The translations under genes were made by a program, and so were the position numbers. The notes beneath the pieces are model-generated. The model saw only the letters and a program-made list of their open reading frames with translations. It was not told the origin of the DNA and searched no databases. From Thermoplasmatota archaeon (GTDB lineage Archaea > Thermoplasmatota > Penumbrarchaeia > Penumbrarchaeales > Penumbrarchaeaceae), in NCBI GenBank assembly GCA_029762535.1, contig JARVGK010000003.1, forward strand, positions 1 to 64,000: a DNA stretch of 64,000 nucleotides, written 5' to 3'. Each line of letters starts with the position of its first letter. Position 1 is the first letter of the stretch. Positions 49,782-58,152 of the stretch are shown piece after piece.

Positions 49782-49860
49782 ACTGGTGGGAACCTTTGGA
49801 ACTTCAACATGCCGACAACTACAACAGTTCCAAAGGCGGGGAAAAAGCCTGTTGCTCTTT
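49782..49860 (-). repeat. tRNA-Thr-derived fragment B6
   Basis: The 3' tRNA end followed by the same T-loop insert stem (49793-49802, 49827-49836) with a 24-base loop differing by one base from the other Thr copies. The second hairpin is broken off near 49850, where the sequence runs into the flank of the HAD phosphatase gene. This marks the end of the array. Confidence 0.8.
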
Positions 49861-49920
49861 CTAAGATTTATCATCATCAATAGTGACAATATAATTATCG
49901 TATCAGATCATCCCGCCTTC

Positions 49921-50562
49921 ATGGATCTGGCGATATTGGTGGATTTTGACAATACCGTCACATCCCAAGACGCCTCCTATGCGATCCTCGACCGCTTCGC
50001 CGAAGGCGACTGGAGGCGGATCGAGGAGGAGGCTTTCCGCGGCAAATATACCATCCTCGAAGCCCTCGAGATCCAATCCCGAATGGTCCGGGGGGATCCC
50101 AAAGCCATCGACGAACATGTACTCTCCATTGTATCCCTCCGCGAGGGTTTCCTGGAATTCGCCAATTGGTGCAGGGAGAACTCCATTCATCTCGAGATCT
50201 GCTCCGACGGCTTCGGGCATACGATCCCCTTGATACTGAAGAGGGAGGGTTGTGAGCACATACCCTACACATCCAACCATACCTGGTTCGAGGGGGATCG
50301 AATGCGAATAGCCTTCGATCATAAAAGGGAGGGATGCCCCGTCAACGCAAACTGCAAATGCTCGCATCTCGAGCGTCTGGGGTCACTATACGGTGATGTG
50401 ATCTACGTAGGGGACGGCGCGACGGACGCGTGCGTGGCGGGCAAGGCCTCTCATCTGCTAGCAAGGGATTGGCTGGCGGCATACTGCAATGAAAAAGGCA
50501 TTCAATACACCGAATGGAAAGAATGGACCGACGTCATAGAATACGCATCAACCCTGCTTTGA
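49921..50562 (+). CDS. HAD-superfamily phosphatase (SerB/MtnX-like)
   Basis: A 213-residue HAD phosphatase. DFDNTVT (motif I with both Asp), SDGFG (motif II), Lys in the DHKREGC region and GDGATD (motif IV) are present. A helical cap between motifs I and II fits the phosphoserine phosphatase/MtnX group. The ATG at 49921 begins the conserved fold; longer frames run into the tRNA-derived repeats. Substrate unresolved: phosphoserine or a methionine-salvage intermediate are options. It converges on the Gfo/Idh gene with a 15-base overlap. Confidence 0.85.
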   Translation: MDLAILVDFDNTVTSQDASYAILDRFAEGDWRRIEEEAFRGKYTILEALEIQSRMVRGDPKAIDEHVLSIVSLREGFLEFANWCRENSIHLEICSDGFGHTIPLILKREGCEHIPYTSNHTWFEGDRMRIAFDHKREGCPVNANCKCSHLERLGSLYGDVIYVGDGATDACVAGKASHLLARDWLAAYCNEKGIQYTEWKEWTDVIEYASTLL

Positions 50563-51654
50563 CCAATGCGTGCCGAGGGGTTCTCTCTTCCTCGTGTCGA
50601 AGGCCTTCTCCTCCTCACCTAGCGGAATGTCAATTCTCCTTCGCAGCACATCGGAGAGATGGGCGGCCTGCATGACCTCGACGCTCTCCCTCCCCTGAAC
50701 GCTGGTCACCGCTATGTCCTCATCTCGCGAGAGTACACCGATGACGTTGTTCAGGACCTTATCGTGGTTCGACATCGATCCTTGATACCCACCCTTGTAC
50801 GTGTTCGCGGGCGCGCCGAGAGGTATCTCAGGCTTTTCGACCCCCTCGACGCTCCAGTCCGAGATCTCGTTGAGGTACTTGCCACCGATCTTGATGCACC
50901 CCTTCTCGCCCAGCACCATCAGGGATCCCTCCATGTTCCTGCCGTAGGCGGCGGTGGTGTAGCTTAGGACCCCGGCGCATCCATTTTTGAAATCTATCCT
51001 GACATGGCCAAGGTCCTCTACCTCAATATAAGGATGGGCAACGTTGTCCATCCAGGCGTTCACTGATAGGGCCTCCCCTCCGATCCACAGTATCAGATCG
51101 ATGAAATGGCTGCACTGGGTGAACAATGCCCCTCCGTCAAGGTCGAGGGTACCCCGCCATTCGCCCTCTCTGAAATAGTTCATGTTCCGATTCCAGAGAA
51201 CCGTCGAGGATATCATATAGATCCTGCCCAGCTTCCCGCTAACGACCATGTCCCGCAGGATCGACACCGGTGGATTGTATCTGTTCTGCTTCACCAAGAA
51301 GTACTTCTTTCCCGTCTCCTTCTCGGTCCGTATTATAGAGTCGGCCTCCTTCAAGGTGAGGGCCATGGGCTTCTCGGAGAGCACATGCTTTCCGGCCCTC
51401 ATGGATGCTATTGCCTGTGAGGCATGCAGTCCAGAAGGCGTGCATAGGTTCACCACATCGATATCATCCCTGGACAGAACGTCATCGAAAGAATATACGC
51501 TCTCGCATCCCGCGATCGTGGCCCCTTCATCCGCCCGTTCGGGAACGATGTCGCACACCCCTGTTATCCTCGCGCCTTCCAGGCCTTTGAGGAAGGATAC
51601 GTGCCTCGAGCCAATATTGCCGTAGCCAACTACCGCGAACCTTACATCTTCCAT
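50548..51654 (-). CDS. Gfo/Idh/MocA-family NAD(P)-dependent oxidoreductase
   Basis: A 368-residue protein. The N-terminal Rossmann site VVGYGNIGSRHV, CTPSGLH and GKHVLSEKPMALTLKEAD (catalytic EKP) are typical. The C-terminal domain has SHFIDLILWIGGE, with the His expected in the active site. Such enzymes oxidise sugars or sugar nucleotides, for example UDP-GlcNAc-type 3-dehydrogenases. No sugar pathway genes are adjacent. Confidence 0.9.
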   Translation of the reverse strand: MEDVRFAVVGYGNIGSRHVSFLKGLEGARITGVCDIVPERADEGATIAGCESVYSFDDVLSRDDIDVVNLCTPSGLHASQAIASMRAGKHVLSEKPMALTLKEADSIIRTEKETGKKYFLVKQNRYNPPVSILRDMVVSGKLGRIYMISSTVLWNRNMNYFREGEWRGTLDLDGGALFTQCSHFIDLILWIGGEALSVNAWMDNVAHPYIEVEDLGHVRIDFKNGCAGVLSYTTAAYGRNMEGSLMVLGEKGCIKIGGKYLNEISDWSVEGVEKPEIPLGAPANTYKGGYQGSMSNHDKVLNNVIGVLSRDEDIAVTSVQGRESVEVMQAAHLSDVLRRRIDIPLGEEEKAFDTRKREPLGTHWSKQG

Positions 51655-51690
51655 TCTAACGCGCTCCTATCGATCGTTCCCGGGTGGGGG

Positions 51691-53082
51691 TCATGACTTG
51701 TAGTAGGTCTTGATGTACTTATCATCTATTCTCTTGAGCTCGTCCTTGGGGATGATCCTCAAGAGCTTCCAGGCTATACCGAGCGTGTCTTCGATGGTTC
51801 GGTCCTCGTCGTTCCTCTGAGTGATAAAATGTTTCTCGAACTCCTCAGAGAAGCGCAGATATGCCCTATCCCTGTCGGTGAGAGCCTCCTCCCCGACCAC
51901 GGCGACGAGGTCCCTGAGGTTCACTCCCTCGGCGTAGGCGGCATAGAGCTGATTGGACACCTGGTCGTGATCGCCCCTGGTCCTGCCTTCTCCGATCCCC
52001 TGCTTCATCAGCCTGGAAAGGCATGGTAGTACATCGACGGGAGGGGATATGGACTTGCGGTGCAGGTCCCTGGATAGAACGATCTGTCCCTCAGTTATGT
52101 AACCCGTCAGGTCAGGTATCGGATGCGTTATGTCGTCATCTGGCATCGTCAATATGGGTATCTGGGTTATGGAACCCTTCCTGTTCTGTATCCTGCCCGC
52201 CCTTTCGTATATCTGGGACAGGTCGGTGTACATATATCCCGGGTAACCCCTTCTGCCCGGGACCTCCTCCCTCGCCGCCGCGATCTCCCTCAGAGCCTCG
52301 CAGTAGTTGGTCATGTCGGTGAGTATGACGAGTATATGCATGTCCTTGGAATATGCCAGGTATTCCGCCGTGGTGAGGGCCATCCTGGGGATGATGATCC
52401 TCTCGATCGCGGGATCGTCCGCTAGGTTAAGGAACAGGACGGACCTCTCCAGAGCCCCGCTCAGCTCGAAGGAACGTTTGAAGTAGTTCGCCTCCTCGGC
52501 AGTTATCCCCATTGCGCAGAATATAACGGCGAACTCGCCCGATCCTCCGGGGACCTTGGCCTGTCTAGCGATCTGTGCGGCGAGGTCATTGTGAGGAAGG
52601 CCCGATGCGGAAAAGATGGGGAGCTTCTGCCCTCTGACGAGCGTGTTCATTCCGTCTATGGTGGATATTCCGGTCTGGATGAACTCCCGAGGGTATTCCC
52701 TGGCAGTTGGATTGATGGGCTCCCCGTTGATGTCCTTTCGTAGCTCGGGAATGATCTCCGGGCCGTCATCGATGGGTCTGCCGATACCGTCGAAGACCCG
52801 GCCCAGCATGTCCTGGGACAGTGGGATCTTCATCGTCTCCCCGGTGAACCTCACCGAGGTCGTCTTGGTGTCTATACCCTTGGTTCCCTCGAAGACCTGT
52901 ATTATCGCCTTGTCGGTATGGGCCTCGAGGACCTGTCCGAGCCTCATCTTCCCATCCGGGGCCCTGACCTGTACCACCTCGCCGTAGGATGCGCCTTTTA
53001 CCCCTTCGACGACCATCAGCGGACCCGATACCTCCTGGACGGTCGAATACTCAACATCCTTGCCCTCGACCAGGGTTGACAT
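51691..53082 (-). CDS. atpB: A-type ATP synthase subunit B
   Basis: A 463-residue regulatory subunit with full family length. It has the non-catalytic loop [23 protein letters not shown] in place of the P-loop, [17 protein letters not shown], and [23 protein letters not shown]. It forms the A3B3 headpiece with subunit A. It lies alone on the minus strand about 5 kb from the plus-strand operon that contains H-I-K-E-C-F-A, whereas A and B are normally adjacent. A second copy after A beyond the window cannot be excluded. Confidence 0.96.
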   Translation of the reverse strand: MSTLVEGKDVEYSTVQEVSGPLMVVEGVKGASYGEVVQVRAPDGKMRLGQVLEAHTDKAIIQVFEGTKGIDTKTTSVRFTGETMKIPLSQDMLGRVFDGIGRPIDDGPEIIPELRKDINGEPINPTAREYPREFIQTGISTIDGMNTLVRGQKLPIFSASGLPHNDLAAQIARQAKVPGGSGEFAVIFCAMGITAEEANYFKRSFELSGALERSVLFLNLADDPAIERIIIPRMALTTAEYLAYSKDMHILVILTDMTNYCEALREIAAAREEVPGRRGYPGYMYTDLSQIYERAGRIQNRKGSITQIPILTMPDDDITHPIPDLTGYITEGQIVLSRDLHRKSISPPVDVLPCLSRLMKQGIGEGRTRGDHDQVSNQLYAAYAEGVNLRDLVAVVGEEALTDRDRAYLRFSEEFEKHFITQRNDEDRTIEDTLGIAWKLLRIIPKDELKRIDDKYIKTYYKS

Positions 53083-53108
53083 GGGTCCGGGTAGCTGAAC
53101 TCCCGATA

Positions 53109-54977
53109 TTAATCTTTAGGTCGTCCTGGGATCATTAGCATAATGAGGAACATCAATACGAGGATCGATACGATAAGCCAGGATGCGAGCGCGGAAGTGT
53201 CGATCGGACTGGTTTTTGAGAATTCGACGTTCACAAGGTTGTTGGCCCTGAACGAGGCATCTGAATACTCGTCCTGTGAGGAGAGTTCCGCCTCGATGAT
53301 GTGCAAGCCTTCGGGGATCTCGCCAAGAGGCACCCTGATCTCCGATCCCCGGTCTTCCGTTATCATCACGGTCTCACGGCGTAGCAGGACCCCGTCCAGG
53401 GAAAGCTTCACGATGGCGTGGGCCTCGCCTTCACCCACCATCGCAACTTTTATGATCGCAGATCCTTCCTCGACGGTCAATGCCTCGATGTAGGGGTCCG
53501 CGAGAGGGATCTCCACGTCGACCATCAATCCCATTTCCGGCCGGATCGGGATCACCTTGTTCGAAATGCCCCAATAGGCTGTCATGGAGTAATCGACATC
53601 GACAATTGTCCCGTACTCCTTTACATATCCCCAAATGAGGTCGATGCGTCCCGGGCTCCTGTGATACGATCCGATATGGGATTCCAGAACAAGCTTTGCC
53701 CCCATGATCGGGAATCCCCCCGGGCCGACAGTTCCGATATCTACATAGCTCCACCAGGAGGTCCTGCCGGGGCTGTCCACCCCCGGGATGAACATGTTCA
53801 AAGGATAGTCGGTCTCGTCCCAGGTCTGTTCCTGTATGGCCCAGACCGAGTAGTTCTCGAACCTGCAGTTCTCGATATCGTTGACGCCGCCCCCTTCCAA
53901 TAGAAGCCCTATGTCGTTATCCTTGAAATTGCAGTCCCTCAGATCGAGGGGTGCTGAGGACCGGACCCCTATGTCCGCTCCATCGATGGTGAAGCGGCCA
54001 AGGAAAATACGCTGGGTGTTCGCACAGAGCACTCCTATCCCCGAGCTGTGTACCGCAGAATCGCTGAGAGGGACCACGTCGTTAACGGAATGGCACTCAT
54101 ATAGCGAGATCCCGGTATGCACCCCGTGGATGCTCACATCCTCGACATGTTGGATCCTTGCCTCATCGAACTTGAGCCCGAACAATGCGTTTTCCAGTTC
54201 TATTGTGACGTTCGAGATATTCACGCCCGACCCGCCGGAATATATCCCGGTGGTGTAGCTGCCGGATATGGACACGTCCATGGCGGTGAGATCGCACCCT
54301 CCCGTGGCGGATATCGATGCCACCTCGCTGTAGAACGCCATGTCGGAGATGAACGTGGAGTCGGATATCGAGAGGCTGCCCTGTCCATGCATCGTGATGC
54401 TGTACGAATCCACGATGCACTCGTCGAGGGTGTGGTTCCCCCTGAGGAAGATGGCCCCGGGGATGGTGGACGCTTTGATCATTGAATCGCAATCCCGCAA
54501 GGCCAGCATTCCACAGTCGACGAACGATGCGTCCTGGATCGAAACAACTCCGCGGTTGACGTAGAACCCGATCAATCCGATGTTGTCCCTGATATCCAAT
54601 AATCCATTTAGGGTGCTGTTGATCACGGTCACATCGCCCCATGCCTCGATGAAGATGGTCGTTCCCTGATGATCATCGGAAGGGGATATCGTTGAGTTGA
54701 TGATGGATAGGCTCTCCCCATCCGCTATGACGATCCCCGCGCCGTCAATGACGAGCGTGCAATCAACAATGGACAGCGACCCGTTCACGAGGATCGCTCC
54801 CGAGAGCATCTCCTCTCCCGTCAACATCAGGTCGCCCTCGATGACGTTGGGGTCCCAAACGCTTTCGGGCAGTTCGTTAACTACTGGCTGCGAGCACCCG
54901 GCATCGCCCAGAACCGGATAAGAGAACATGGTGAACATCAAAAAAATAGCCGTTATCAAGAGGATCTTACCATTCAT
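53109..54977 (-). CDS. Beta-helix surface protein with C-terminal anchor
   Basis: A 622-residue protein. A signal peptide (about 1-25) precedes a right-handed parallel beta-helix region (about 45-420) of Ser/Asn/Asp-rich turns ([13 protein letters not shown], ...[14 protein letters not shown] and similar). Ig-like beta domains follow (about 430-590), then a C-terminal hydrophobic helix and short basic tail. ATG 54977 was chosen; a GTG at 54986 directly abuts the upstream stop. It is probably in one transcript with the large coiled-coil protein gene. It is similar in plan to the beta-helix protein encoded at 41.8 kb. Confidence 0.8.
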   Translation of the reverse strand: MNGKILLITAIFLMFTMFSYPVLGDAGCSQPVVNELPESVWDPNVIEGDLMLTGEEMLSGAILVNGSLSIVDCTLVIDGAGIVIADGESLSIINSTISPSDDHQGTTIFIEAWGDVTVINSTLNGLLDIRDNIGLIGFYVNRGVVSIQDASFVDCGMLALRDCDSMIKASTIPGAIFLRGNHTLDECIVDSYSITMHGQGSLSISDSTFISDMAFYSEVASISATGGCDLTAMDVSISGSYTTGIYSGGSGVNISNVTIELENALFGLKFDEARIQHVEDVSIHGVHTGISLYECHSVNDVVPLSDSAVHSSGIGVLCANTQRIFLGRFTIDGADIGVRSSAPLDLRDCNFKDNDIGLLLEGGGVNDIENCRFENYSVWAIQEQTWDETDYPLNMFIPGVDSPGRTSWWSYVDIGTVGPGGFPIMGAKLVLESHIGSYHRSPGRIDLIWGYVKEYGTIVDVDYSMTAYWGISNKVIPIRPEMGLMVDVEIPLADPYIEALTVEEGSAIIKVAMVGEGEAHAIVKLSLDGVLLRRETVMITEDRGSEIRVPLGEIPEGLHIIEAELSSQDEYSDASFRANNLVNVEFSKTSPIDTSALASWLIVSILVLMFLIMLMIPGRPKD

Positions 54978-54986
54978 GCGTACCAC

Positions 54987-57572
54987 TCACATCGAACACC
55001 AGGAGCATCTTCCCTTGCCATCGCAGACGTTGCAGGTACCGCTGCCTTTGCAGGATGTGCATGTGTCCCCGAAGTATTTTCCAGTCCCGTTGCAGGTGGA
55101 GCATTTTCCGGTGCCCTTGCACCATGAGCACTCGCCCGTCCCGGAGCAGGATATGCAGTTGGGATCGCCGGCCTTCTTGACCGGTGCCTCCTCGACCTTG
55201 TCCTCGGAGGGTCTTTCCTTTTCCTTGGTATCTTTCTTCTTTTCCTCTTCTGGGGTCTGCTTGAGCTTCATAAGGATCTTCTTCTTGTAGAAGCTGGCTT
55301 CCTTGTTCTTCTGGTCGATATTGAGGACCGCATCGAAGAAACCAAGGGATTCCATCATTCTGCCGGCCTTGTATGAGGACCTGGCCTTTTCTAACAGTTC
55401 GTCGATCTCTCTCTTGGTAGTTCCATCTTTATTCTCGGCGGGCATTTTTTTCCCGGATATTTCTGATTCATATTCATCCACCATATAGGGATCGTTGAAG
55501 GAGTTCGCTTTGGCCTTCAGGTCATCGTCCTTCTTCTTGTAGGCGTCCCTTAGAAGGCCAGCCTTGAGCTTTATGAGCCTTTTAACGAGTTCCTTGAATA
55601 TCTCGTACTCCGAATTCAGATAATCAGTGTCCGTCGTGAGGTAGCTCCTGATCTTAGAGGTGTCAATCCCCTTGGAGTCTATCTCATCAAGCTTTCTGCA
55701 GATGACGCCGCGCCTCTGCTCCTCCTTGGCGTTCTTCTCCTTTAGGTTCTGGAACACCTCCATGACCTCTGAAGTCATGTCGGGTTTGTCCAGATTCTCG
55801 GCGATGAACGTCTCATCCGTCTTGAACCAACCCCTGATCTCGGTCTGGAACTCCTTCTTGAAGGTCTCGAGCGTTGCGATCGAGCGGGTGTATTTAAGCA
55901 TGATATCCTGAAGGTTCTCCACGGTCTTGGCCTGTCTCATCTGAGATAGAATGCCTTCGATCTCGTACCCCTGTCCCCTCCAAACCTTGAGCAGATCGTT
56001 GAGCTCCTTTCTCTTCTCCCTCATCCCCTCATATTCCTGGATCTGTCCTTCGATCTCGGAATACTCCCTGATCACGGATTCGTACAGTTCGGGGTTCTTG
56101 AGCTTCAATAATACCTTGTGGACGCTGTCGGATATCTCCTTTACGTTCTGGGACTTGAGTTTCGCTTCGATATCCAGGAGTTGCTTGATCCTGTCATCGT
56201 ATAGTTCGATCAGCTTTTCCGTAGAGTCCAGGTCCTTTTTATCGAACATGTCCTCCAATTGATTGATCGTGAATCCCATACCCTTCCACTGCTTTATTGT
56301 GGATTCGATGTTCTGCGTCCTGATCCTGTGGGCCTTGATCCTCTCCTTAAGCTCCTTTATCTGATGGTCTATGACCTCCATGTTGGTGGGATCGTTCATG
56401 GACTCGAATATCTGTGCGAGATCGTCCTCGAAATCGGTGGCATCCATAGAGAACAGCCTCTCCTTCAGGGACTTGAGCTTCGCGAGGTTCCTGACGAAAA
56501 TGTCATATTCCTCCTCAAGCAGGTTCATATCCTCGTTCAGGAGTTGCTCCACCATCTCCACCTTGTATCCTTCGACCCTGTAACGCCTGAGGCTCTCCTT
56601 AATCTCGGCACGCCTCTTGGATTCCTCCACTAGGCGCTTCTCCCTATCTTTTATGGCGCCGATCTCCTTTTCGAGAGAGAGCATCCTCTCGACGATGGTA
56701 TCCAGCATCCAGGGGTCATCGATCATCGACTCCAGGTCCCTTAATTGGGAGGAGATCGAGGAGCTCACCGGAGAGGATTTGATATCGAGGAATTTCTGCT
56801 TTTCCTTCAAAAGATAATCAACGTTACCCTCGTAGATGTTGAACTGCTTCTCCAGATAGTCGAGGTCATCGTCGTTGTCTATCATCTCCTCGAGCGAATG
56901 GGTAATGAGACCTTTCCTCTTGTATCTCTGCAGCCTGTTCCTTAGGGCTCTGTATCGGCCATCAACGGATTTGAGTATGCCTCTGAGCTGGCCGATCCTT
57001 CTATCGAGGTCATCAAGCTTACCCAACTTGAAGACCTCCTTCTCGATGTTATCGATCTTTTTCCTGTATCCGCCTCCCACCTCGGAATGGTTGGCTCTAA
57101 GGTCCGCTATCGTGTCCCTTATTCTCTCTGCCTTCTCTATCTGCTCTCCCAGGGATACGAATCGCCTTTCCACCTCCTCGAAGGGATGGGAGAACAGGCC
57201 ATCATCCTTTTCCAGTTTGTATCCTTTCTCCCTCCATTCGGACACAATGGCCTTCCACTCCGATATCTTCTGGTCCATCTGATTCGCGTCCCTTATGAGC
57301 GCGAAGACACCCTTGCCCTTTTTCGAGGCGTTGCCCTTATCCTTGTTCAGTGTATCTTTCAGTCGGTTCAGATCGCCTATGAACTCCTGGATGAGGCTGT
57401 AGGCCTTCTGATGTTCACCGGTCTTGAAGAACTCCCTTGCCGAGTCGAGCTTTCCTCTTACGGGAGAGATGTCCAGGCCCTGACGCTCAAGCTGGGTCGC
57501 AAAGGCATCCCCTTTCTGGATGACCTGCTCCAGCTTCTGTATCTTGTCCTGTGCGGACGGGGATTCAATCAA
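54987..57572 (-). CDS. Giant coiled-coil repeat protein with TPR-like and DnaJ-like zinc-finger ends
   Basis: An 861-residue protein without signal peptide. Most of it is charged helix carrying about six to seven degenerate repeats of about 100-115 residues, each centred on a W/Y-x-x-x-G-Y/F/L-x-(I/L) motif (WREKGYKL, YKRKGLIT, YRVEGYKV, WKGMGFTI, WRGQGYEI, IDSKGIDT). A TPR-like segment (ARSSYKAGRMMESLGFFDAVLNIDQKN) follows. The C-terminus has about five CxxC pairs in CxxCxGxG context (CSWCKGTGKCSTCNGTGK...), like the DnaJ cysteine-rich domain without a J domain. A chaperone or scaffold is possible. Not recognised as a named family. Confidence 0.7.
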   Translation of the reverse strand: MIESPSAQDKIQKLEQVIQKGDAFATQLERQGLDISPVRGKLDSAREFFKTGEHQKAYSLIQEFIGDLNRLKDTLNKDKGNASKKGKGVFALIRDANQMDQKISEWKAIVSEWREKGYKLEKDDGLFSHPFEEVERRFVSLGEQIEKAERIRDTIADLRANHSEVGGGYRKKIDNIEKEVFKLGKLDDLDRRIGQLRGILKSVDGRYRALRNRLQRYKRKGLITHSLEEMIDNDDDLDYLEKQFNIYEGNVDYLLKEKQKFLDIKSSPVSSSISSQLRDLESMIDDPWMLDTIVERMLSLEKEIGAIKDREKRLVEESKRRAEIKESLRRYRVEGYKVEMVEQLLNEDMNLLEEEYDIFVRNLAKLKSLKERLFSMDATDFEDDLAQIFESMNDPTNMEVIDHQIKELKERIKAHRIRTQNIESTIKQWKGMGFTINQLEDMFDKKDLDSTEKLIELYDDRIKQLLDIEAKLKSQNVKEISDSVHKVLLKLKNPELYESVIREYSEIEGQIQEYEGMREKRKELNDLLKVWRGQGYEIEGILSQMRQAKTVENLQDIMLKYTRSIATLETFKKEFQTEIRGWFKTDETFIAENLDKPDMTSEVMEVFQNLKEKNAKEEQRRGVICRKLDEIDSKGIDTSKIRSYLTTDTDYLNSEYEIFKELVKRLIKLKAGLLRDAYKKKDDDLKAKANSFNDPYMVDEYESEISGKKMPAENKDGTTKREIDELLEKARSSYKAGRMMESLGFFDAVLNIDQKNKEASFYKKKILMKLKQTPEEEKKKDTKEKERPSEDKVEEAPVKKAGDPNCISCSGTGECSWCKGTGKCSTCNGTGKYFGDTCTSCKGSGTCNVCDGKGRCSWCSM

Positions 57573-57822
57573 CTTCCCTTTCCCTCCCGGGTGTCCTGAA
57601 ACGGGGTGAGATAGGCTATCTGGACTTAATATTTTGCCTAATCTTTCCCTATATCGTATACTATGGACCCGAAGGTTAATTTCGAACGATTATTTATTTG
57701 AATGGGTATCATTCCTCCTTTGGCCTAATGAGATCGGGATAGAAAAAAGAAACGTTAAGTAATGGGATTGTTTAAGCCATTCCATCATAGGAAAACGGAA
57801 CGATCGGGTCAGGGTGTCTCAA
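57573..57822. promoter_or_regulatory. Divergent promoter region of the ATP synthase operon
   Basis: 250 AT-rich bases between the coiled-coil gene and the ATP synthase operon. Candidate elements are ATTATTTATTTG (57690-57701) and TTAAGTAATGG / GTTTAAGCC (57753-57777). No single TATA stands out, and no operator was recognised. Confidence 0.35.
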
Positions 57823-58137
57823 ATGAAAGCTTCTTCGATGGACAGGCTGCTCCAGGCCGAGCGCTTGGCCCAGCAGCGGGTCGATGGTGCCCGGACCGAG
57901 GCCTCGCAAATGGTCAATAGGGCCCGGGATGATATGAAGGAACATTCGGAGAAGTTGATCAAAGACGAAATTAGGTCGAAAAAAGCCGAGCTGGCAGCGG
58001 TCAAGGAGCGGGCCGAGAAAGAGTCCGAAAGACTGAGAAAGGAAGGAGCGATCTACGCCGAGGAGATAACGAAAAAGGGACGTAAGCTGGTCCCGGATGC
58101 GGTTGAAGCGGTAGTCGGCGAGTACCTTGATGGATGA
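57823..58137 (+). CDS. atpH: A-type ATP synthase subunit H
   Basis: A 104-residue, almost entirely coiled-coil peripheral-stalk subunit (MDRLLQAERLAQQRVDGARTEASQMVNRARDDMKEH...). It pairs with subunit E to link the A1 head to subunit I. ATG 57823 follows AGGGTG; a GTG at 57814 is possible. First gene of the operon; ends two codons before the SD of subunit I. Confidence 0.88.
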   Translation: MKASSMDRLLQAERLAQQRVDGARTEASQMVNRARDDMKEHSEKLIKDEIRSKKAELAAVKERAEKESERLRKEGAIYAEEITKKGRKLVPDAVEAVVGEYLDG

Positions 58138-58152
58138 GGGAGATGAGTTGTA

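Noticed and set aside
49389..49800. Open frames across the tRNA-Thr array, including a longer start for the HAD phosphatase
   Set aside because: They cross tRNA sequence in coding direction opposite to the tRNAs; the phosphatase fold begins at 49921.
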